A stretch of 64,000 bases of DNA from Rhyacichthys aspro (Eukaryota > Chordata > Actinopteri > Gobiiformes > Rhyacichthyidae), in contig CM072165.1 of NCBI GenBank assembly GCA_036850595.1, positions 12,360,609-12,424,608 on the forward strand. The letters are read 5' to 3'. Position numbers and translations under genes: made by a program. Below are positions 57,066-64,000 of this stretch, piece after piece (within the stretch, counting starts at the first letter, position 1; the number at the start of each line of letters is the position of its first letter). The notes under the pieces were generated by a model. It saw nothing but the letters and a program-made list of their open reading frames with translations, ran no database searches and had not been told where the DNA came from.

Positions 57066-59370
57066 GGTCAGAGATCTGGGAATATTTTTCTCATCATAAA
57101 CTGCAACAGTAAAGACGTCCCATTTCTTATAACCCATCTCTCATTATCCCCATACTGTCTCCTGCCTGGGTCTGGGACTTTGGTTTCCCATCCGGACTGC
57201 AGACTCAGGTCGATTGCAATATTGTTTGCTGTTTTTATGAATCCACTTTAAAAAAGAGGTGTGGGATACAAAGATGTAAGTCAGAGTAACGAGACTCACC
57301 CATTGACTCATTCTCACTTCCAGATTTAATCTAAATGTAATAATAAAAAAAAGCCAAGGGCGTGAATTCTTTGGTCATGGTCAGCTCATATTCTAATAAT
57401 GAAGCACTAAATAAAACCACATATAGCCTTGGTTGGATATTGGTTTACCCAGCTTCTCTATATCAGTATATGGTAGGCTTCTCATACCTGCTATAGCCCT
57501 CATGTTAAACAAAGTATAAGAAAAAAAGCTCTAGTGTATTCCTCTCCATCTGGAGGCAGCTTGGTTATAATCCTTTCTTTCTGACGTTTTCTCCTTCTCC
57601 TGTCATCTGTTATCTGAGGGAAAAGCCCTTGAAATAAACACTTTCCACTGATTTCTCCTCAGAGGCCAATATTTCCCGCATATTCTCCCTGTATACAATT
57701 TACTTATCACCGGCATAGTACAAGTTTTTAGAAAACACAGGCAGAAAATATCCTTTTAGCAGATGTTTTTTGGGAGAATTTGTGCTTCTATTCAGATTGT
57801 GTATGTGCCGAGGTGTACGGTGTGTCAATGCCAGTAAAGTGCACAGGCTGTGCTGCAGTATAGCTGACTGGAATCAGGATTTCAGAGTTAATGGACAGGG
57901 TGACTGCTGTCTCCTCAATGTGTCAGACTTCGTTACACGCTCTGCACACAGAAGGCACCGCCGCCCAGAACGGGGCAGCGCAGAGGCGGCAGCTCCACAA
58001 ATCAAAATATATACAAAAAGACTTTGCTTTATCCCAGGAGCACACCACTCGAGACGGTTCAAGTGTTGCTTTCAATTAGGGTTTGATAGGTCACATGTTT
58101 ATACTGTACAGAGAGACAAAGTCAGGGTCATTCATGGAGACGGCAAGGGACCAAAAGTCTGAAGATTTTTGAGTTTGAAGCAGCAGTGCGCTTTTTGGAT
58201 CCCCTTTAAGTCATGATGCATTTTCACATGTTTTTTGTCAAGTTAAATGAAAAATGTTGACATCAAAATGCATAATGTATTGAAAATTCTCAAAATTTTA
58301 CGAGGAATAAGGGGCTTGAGCCTATCCCATCAGATTAAAAGAAAAAGGAAAAAAAAAATTATAATATTTGTGGTATTTACTAGACATACACAAATAAGTC
58401 AATTGGAAAAGTATGTTCAAAATAATAATAAAAAAAGTTGAATATTAAAGGTGCGCCCTACATCTCTCTCCAGGCTACATTGACCCAAATGGGCCATAGC
58501 ATTTTGTGAAGTGTAGTTGCCTCAAATAATGCTCTTTACAGTTGCACAACATAAAAAATAAAAAAAATAATGCTGGGATATGATTCACCCAATCACCTGC
58601 TGGATTTTTTTTTTTTTTTTTTTGGCAGAACGGACCCATTTCTGGCAGTACAAACTATAAATTAGTGAAGAACAATGTACAATGTGTTTAGGTTGTCGTG
58701 AAGGTAACCACATACATAAAAATGACTGCATGACACAAGAGGAATCGAATCCATGCTTCCCATTGATTTCTTTTCATTCTTCCAAGATGAAAACCCAGAA
58801 GAGGCAGGACTTGAGCATTTTTACTTCCTTCTCAATCTACATTATATTTCTGACTGTGTATGAGCTCTGCGTTTGCTCGCCCTGTTTACTTCCCTCCGCT
58901 AGATTTCTCTCTAGTGCTTTTGATATCAAAGCCACAAAGCAATCCATGCTGCCCGCCGTGCTAAATCGTTGATGCTGTCTGACATTAAAGACCTTGGATT
59001 CAGCCGCCCAAACCGAGACCACAGAAAGGCAGGGATCCACGTCGGTGACCAGCTTCAACACAGAAAGCGACAGCATTTCATTCTATGGATCTACGGTGGA
59101 TGACGCACACTGTTTCCATTTAATCCCTGCAGTTAACAAATCAATGTGAGCTGCAGGTTTCCTTTACAAAGTCATTAAAACATTAAACTGACATGTGGTC
59201 AACACTATACTACATAATGACTGCACACTATGCGTTATTTAAGTCATTGGTTTATTATAAAGGATAAGCAAGTAACAGTACTGCAATTCAATCAACACAG
59301 TGAAAAACTTTTGTGTATCAGTGAATAGAACCAGAATCAGAAAGCTGCATTTTGTTTCAAGAAGTGGGAG
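57066..59370. other. Intronic sequence, no recognisable gene
   Basis: AT-rich with a T run of about 21 at 58603-58624. The 130-codon plus frame at 57770-58162 has several cysteines but matches no family I know and lacks exon context. Nothing else recognised. Confidence 0.4.
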
Positions 59371-59797
59371 CAGCAGCCTTTCTTGCTTCTTCTTTTTTTT
59401 TTTTTTAAGTAAAACCGGACCAACTTTTCACCACAAAATATGTTCGAAGTTTAGAGCTTAGCTGAAACTTTTAGCTTCTCAATCCTGTAATGATCATTTA
59501 ACATTGCGTCAAAGCACTGCAAACATTTATCCATGTTTTATTTGCTGCCTGTTTCTCTCTTTTCACCATTTTTGAGGTGTTTCACTGTAAAATAAGACAT
59601 ATTATGCAACGGAATAACCCATTTCCTTGGCTTATTTCCAAGTCGTTTATTGTTGATATCAGTATCAACCAACAGGAGTGATGCTTTTTCTTGAAAGTGA
59701 GCTGTGATTGGCCAAAATCCCGCTGTGGGCTGATCATTCTCATCTTTCAAATCTATTAAATCTATTAATTATAAAGCCTATATCATGTCTTTAGGTA
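59371..59797 (+). repeat. Dispersed repeat, copy 2 (uninterrupted)
   Basis: Same landmarks and order as copy 1, beginning CCTTTCTTGCTTCTTC, then a T run, GTAAAACCGGACCAAC and ending CTGATCATTCTCATCTTTCA, then CTATTAATTATAAAGCCTA without the 366-bp interruption. A poly-A run of about 23 follows at 59797-59817. Confidence 0.75.
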
Positions 59798-59817
59798 AAA
59801 AAAAAAAAAAAAAAAAA

Positions 59818-60205
59818 TCTTAAAAAATGTATTCCAAGTTTGGTGTAAATTAATGTTTTAATTTGTAAATAAGGCCTTATACACTTATATAATATATGCT
59901 AATCTAAAAAAACAAATTTTGGAAAGGAATAAGTTAAAATTTTTTGGTTAATTTTGTTGACATATTAGATGAAAGGGCTTTTATATTTTATGCTTTTGTA
60001 AATGAGAGAATACTGACAATAGCTTTTAAAAAAAAAAGATTTTTGGCATGTTTTTTGGAGTAAAATGACTCAGGATAGCAATGATATATCAACAAATCCC
60101 TCTGTAAACATGTCCAACTAAATGCAACAGCAAAAAAATGAGATAATTCCCGTTTAATAGTTGTAGAGAATCAAATGTATTGTCTAGTCAGTGGAAAAAC
60201 AAACG
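59818..60205. other. AT-rich intronic stretch
   Basis: A/T runs only; nothing recognised. Confidence 0.4.
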
Positions 60206-60645
60206 TCAAGGAATGCCCTTAACGTTTCTCACTCAAAGCTCCATTGTCCCGTCTGACGACTGGCAGTGCTTCAGCTAAACACAGGACATTAAGTGCCTAA
60301 GTACAGGCCTCCCATCGAGTGGCTCCACCAGGGCTCATTAGGGCCGAGGCTGATAGAGACGTCAGCGTTAAGAGCTTATCTGTCGACTCGCAGCGGCGCA
60401 AGGTTGAAGGGTTAACATGTGGAGGTTATCAATAGGTGGACGGTAGGCTGCCTGCTCTGAATATGTGAACATGACTTTCCATCACGCTATCGACCGCCGC
60501 AGTCAATCAGCTCGGCGAAAAAAAAGTGCTCGGCTGCACATTTTAATGGCCGAGGGAAAGATAGAGCTGTTAATTGGAGACACTGAGATGATTTTCAATA
60601 AAAGCTCGGAGAGTTAATAGAAGTTACTTTCAAGGGTAATCTTTG
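60206..60645. promoter_or_regulatory. Candidate enhancer or conserved noncoding element
   Basis: Non-repetitive, CpG-bearing patch with CACATTTTAATGGCCGAGGG, GAGCTGTTAATTGGAGACAC, GAGAGTTAATAG and CAGTCAATCAGC. Three TAAT cores in 80 bases resemble developmental enhancers. Inferred from motif density only. Confidence 0.28.
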
Positions 60646-61940
60646 AAAAGAAGACATTGGATCTAAAAGGTGCATCGTGCAAAATCGGACTTAAATGGAA
60701 CAGTTAGAAGAGTTAGTTTAAGGTCATCTAATAATAATAATAATAAAAAATGAGAATATTTTCATGCAGAGCCACCTTAGGTATTCACAAACAGGAAGTG
60801 AGGTATGGAATGGCAATATGCAATGATGCAAAACGGTTACAAAGCTCCATCTTGTAAGAATTCAAACATGTTCTTGTTATTGTTCATTCACAGAAACAAA
60901 GAACCGAGGCTCGAGCAGGCAGCGCTAACGTAACGATTAGCCGTGACGCCGCTGTTGTCTTCTCCAGCAGACTTAACGATCTGGAGTGGCTGTGGAAGTG
61001 GTTATCAAACAGAAACATAACCAACCATTCAACACAGAGAACTTCTCTTTTGACCAGATTTGGTTTTTAGTTAGTTAAATGATGCAAACACAAGCCCCAC
61101 AGCCAAAAACACTCAATTCCATGCCAGTTTTTTGCAGCATCTGGCAACTCCACACCTCATAACCCTCCTTTCTAGAACAATATATTGCCTTGTTTCTACA
61201 TTGCATTGTTTCCATTGCTTCTATCAAGATACTTGATACCACATTTTGAAGTTTTTATTTATAAATTCATGCAAAATTGTCTCTAGGGTAAATAGAGGTC
61301 AATTGTTAATATTAAGTCTGACTTTACACGGCACAAACTCTCGACATTACACAGAGAAGAACCAGAGCAACTTCCAAATCACAAAAACTGCTGTGTCTTA
61401 ATTCAGAAACAGTCATTCAAAGTACAAAACAAGTGTTAACGCAGTCAACAACCATTCAATCATATGCACTTCAAAACAGCTAATAATACACCACAATATT
61501 TTACACAATGCAGCATCAAACGTAAGCTAAAAGCAGGAGAGTGGTTTGGATACCCGATCTCTATGGGGATACATAAACAGAGGCAGAACATGATCTACGC
61601 AACAGAAAATATCACAGGGGAAAAATGATGCGCATCAACACTAATTTAAGAATAGGGCATCTTGACAAGTACTTTAGAGGGGAACAGGAAATTAAGTCTG
61701 CTGACATTTAGTGAGCTTGAAGGAGGAGGGAGCCATCTAAAGAAGGGTCAGTTCTCAGTGAGCACATGAAGCTACAGAACAGAGAAACCTATCTGACAAG
61801 GCAAATTTACAGCAGAACATAGGATGCCCTTTTAACTAATTAACTACAACTTTAAGTCATTCCCATTCCTTCCCTGGGAATTTCATTATTCAAGTGATTA
61901 GATGGCGAGTATCCAGAGCATTATTTTTATTCTACTTAAT
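60646..61940. other. Intronic sequence, no recognisable gene
   Basis: AT-rich with a short (AAT)n run at 60730-60747. Nothing recognised. Confidence 0.4.
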
Positions 61941-61944
61941 TTTG

Positions 61945-62355
61945 TCCCTCTTCCTCAGAATTCTGTCTTTAATCAAAGAAATTTGTCTTTCCGTCTAAGA
62001 AATCATATTTTTTTCCAACCTTTTTTTAACTGAATTCAGACTGTAGCTTTTTTCAACAACTTCTATCAAAGAATTGTGATGTTTTTTCACAGAATCTTTT
62101 TTCAGAATTCCAATTTGCAGTCCAAATTCAATCAGAGAATTATGACTTTTTTCCTAAAGACATTGACTTTTATCTCAGAATTGTAGCTTTTTCACACAAA
62201 TTTTCTATTTTCCCCCAAATTATAATTCCTTAAAATTTAAGTATTTTGATTTTAATCCCAGAATTCTCACCTTTTACCAGACTTCTCACATTTCCTCAGA
62301 CTTTTTCTTACATTATTGTCTCAGAATTGAGATTTTGATTTCTCATAATTCCGAC
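61945..62355 (+). repeat. Degenerate minisatellite (CTCAGAATTnnGACTTTT-like unit)
   Basis: Repeated variants of TTTTTTCTCAGAATTCTGAC, for example CCTCAGAATTCTGTC, AATCAGAGAATTATGACTT, ATCTCAGAATTGTAGCTTT and CCCAGAATTCTCACC. Spacing is irregular, around 20-30 bases, over about 410 bases. It is a decayed tandem array. No flanking transposon ends were identified. Confidence 0.8.
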
Positions 62356-63724
62356 CAACCAATAATTAGAATACGAAAATTTCATCATGCACTAAAACCT
62401 AATCCTTCTCGGTAATATGTTTACACAAAGCATTTGTAGATTTTTTCAGTCCAGCACTGCAAATCTGTTTAATAATCACTCACACTGGCATCATACAACA
62501 TTAGTGATAAATTAATCTACTACATTGCAGCAATAAATCCCCAAATCCTCTCCCTGTGGCCCTGTAGGCTCTCTTTACATGCTGGATACATGACGCAGCA
62601 TTACTTATTCATATGGACACAGGCCAAGTAAACACATCACATGTGTGCATTGAATAATTCAGCTGGAAAGTGGGCTGTGTGAGCATTTTCCAGGTGCAAT
62701 CCATATTTGAAGATTGGGTTTGGTGCAGGCATTCATCACTACTCTTCGATGATTCAAACTGTGATATTTGACAAACACTATCTGTGTCTGCCAATAGACG
62801 GAGATTGAGAAGGCCAACAACACTGTGATTTTGAATCCAAGGATGCATCGGTGATTAATATGTCTATTTCTATTGCTTATGTCAGATGGTATAAATACCA
62901 CTCCATCGGTAAGTGCCCCTCGTCACTGCCTATCAGTAATTTCACACTTGATTTCGAGCTCCTCTATGGTTTAATGGTGAAAAGATAAAACATTACTGAG
63001 GTGTGTGATAAATGCAATATGAAAATAATTCACTGTAACATGAATAAATGAATCGGTGCTGCTGTGTGATCGGTTCATGTGGTCCTTGGAAAACTAGTAT
63101 TTTTTTTTTCTAAACTGAAAAATGAACATCTGCACGTCAGTAAAAAGGTCTTGATTAAAATCATCATTAAAATTAAAATGGGACATATTTGTTTGTATAT
63201 TTCACATCAACTTTAAATAAAATTCAATTTTATAAGCTGTATTAAACATGAATGAAGTATGCCTGTAACTAATAATTCGGTCTGTGAGTAGTTAATATTG
63301 CAAATATTTGAGTTGAAATCAAAAGAACACAGTGAAGTCCACATGACTGCAGTGATTTCTTGGTCCAACTGTGCCTGTAGGTTCTGACAAAATTAATGTT
63401 GAGCTATAAAATTAATTGGGTTAAAGCTAAAAACAATATTACAATCACCAAAACGTGAAATAATGTGTTAATGCCAACTATTTTTTTTATTTTTTATTTT
63501 TTTTATGTCTCGTTCTCGGTCCTTCATGGCAGCCATTAATTTTTATTGGAGTCTGACTTATTTTTCCGCTGTACCTGGTCCATATTTGATCTCAGACCAT
63601 ACCTGTTGTCAAGTATTCCTGAATGTTTTTTTTTTGTTGTTTGTTTTTTTTGTTTTCTTAGACATTTATAGGATTTTTTATAATAAAAAAAAAATATTGA
63701 GATGAACAATAAGACCAAATACAT
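62356..63724. other. AT-rich intronic stretch
   Basis: A/T-rich with T runs near 63481-63505 and 63628-63655. Open frames are phenylalanine/lysine low-complexity. Nothing recognised. Confidence 0.4.
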
Positions 63725-64000
63725 CAGTGGTGTCAAACTCACAGTGTTGAGGGGCCACGATAGTTAATAAGAATCCTTTCAGGGGCCAAAGATGGTGACA
63801 TTTGGAAGATTTTATTAAACACAAACAATAATTTCTTCCTTTTATGGAAACTGTTTGTGGTTGGATTTGAACAGGTTTTAAATGGATTTGAATTGGTTTT
63901 AATTGGATTTGAACAGGTATTAGTCAGAACTGAACAGGTTTTAGTTGGATTTCAAAAGGTTTTAGTTGAATTTGAACAGGTTTTTGGGTTGATTTTAATA
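63725..64000. mobile_element. hAT-like MITE, second family member, runs off the window
   Basis: Begins CAGTGGTGTCAAACTCACAG and follows the same left-end text as the element at 24544 (TTGAGGGGCCACGATAGTTA, then TTTCAGGGGCCA and TGGTGACA). From 63861 it carries a 21-bp minisatellite close to TTGGATTTGAACAGGTTTTAG, the reverse complement of the unit in the first element. The right end lies beyond the window. Confidence 0.75.

Larger units (their letters stand above)
45300..64000 (-). other. nrxn2: Inferred alpha-neurexin-2 intron upstream of the beta promoter (incomplete)
   Basis: In vertebrate neurexin genes the beta promoter lies inside an intron of the alpha transcript, downstream of the exons for the third EGF-like domain. 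No EGF exon (CANQGVC-type cysteine motif) or LNS5 exon was recognised in this 18.7 kb on the minus strand. The interval holds repeats and AT-rich sequence, listed separately. The assignment rests on the position of the beta exon and on known gene architecture, not on any exon seen here. Confidence 0.5.

Noticed and set aside
57770..58162. Cysteine-bearing 130-codon frame considered as an EGF-like neurexin exon
   Set aside because: It is on the plus strand, the cysteine spacing does not fit an EGF domain, and the minus strand there does not give CANQGVC or similar.
1..64000. CRISPR arrays, operons, phage or plasmid features, rRNA or tRNA genes
   Set aside because: None seen; composition, repeats and the spliced neurexin exon all indicate a vertebrate nuclear genome.

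Overview
The window is vertebrate genomic DNA, almost certainly from a teleost fish. It is low-density, mostly AT-rich noncoding sequence littered with decayed transposons of types common in fish: a Tc1-like element whose ends bracket a broken transposase fragment, hAT-like miniature elements with GTGTCAAACTC or GGTGCC ends, a GGGCCTCATT-ended element, LINE fragments encoding YTREQLLA, and a tRNA-derived SINE. No bacterial features are present (operons, Shine-Dalgarno starts, CRISPR). The species cannot be fixed from the sequence.

One coding exon is convincing. On the minus strand at 43409-43682 lies the beta-specific first coding exon of neurexin-2 (nrxn2). It has a signal peptide-like hydrophobic core, then the beta-neurexin N-terminal segment with HHVHHFH and VPIAINRMPFLTRGGH, then a consensus splice donor in the phase expected for joining the last LNS domain. 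About 1.6 kb on its 5' side (43683-45300) is GC-rich, contains a GC box, a (CTG)n run and a long pyrimidine/purine switch, and is the likely beta promoter and 5' UTR. I found no other nrxn2 exon. On that reading, 1-43408 is the start of the intron that follows the beta exon (over 43 kb long), and 45300-64000 belongs to the alpha-neurexin intron upstream of the beta promoter.

Layout: 1-6.3 kb intron with a LINE tail and a GC-rich island; 6.4-11.1 kb three DNA-transposon relics, including the Tc1-like one; 15.1-15.9 kb LINE fragments; 17.6-18.2 kb a tandem duplication with a hAT-like element inserted in the second copy; 24.5-25.0 kb a hAT-like element with an internal 21-bp minisatellite; 27.4 kb an (AT)n run; 29.5 kb a SINE; 32.0-33.35 kb locally repeated fragments and a small element; 43.4-45.3 kb the nrxn2 beta exon and promoter; 50.3-51.7 kb a LINE fragment and a dispersed repeat split by another repeat, whose intact relative sits at 59.4-59.8 kb; 56.7-57.1 kb a strong inverted-repeat element; 61.9-62.4 kb a degenerate minisatellite; and at 63.7 kb a second member of the 24.5-kb family running off the end. 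Several GC-richer islands with homeodomain-type AT cores (best at 26.0, 52.5 and 60.2 kb) look like enhancer or conserved-noncoding candidates, but conservation cannot be judged from one genome.

Biologically, the window concerns where and how the short beta form of a presynaptic adhesion receptor is transcribed from inside the much larger alpha-neurexin gene. The rest of both proteins is encoded outside the window.
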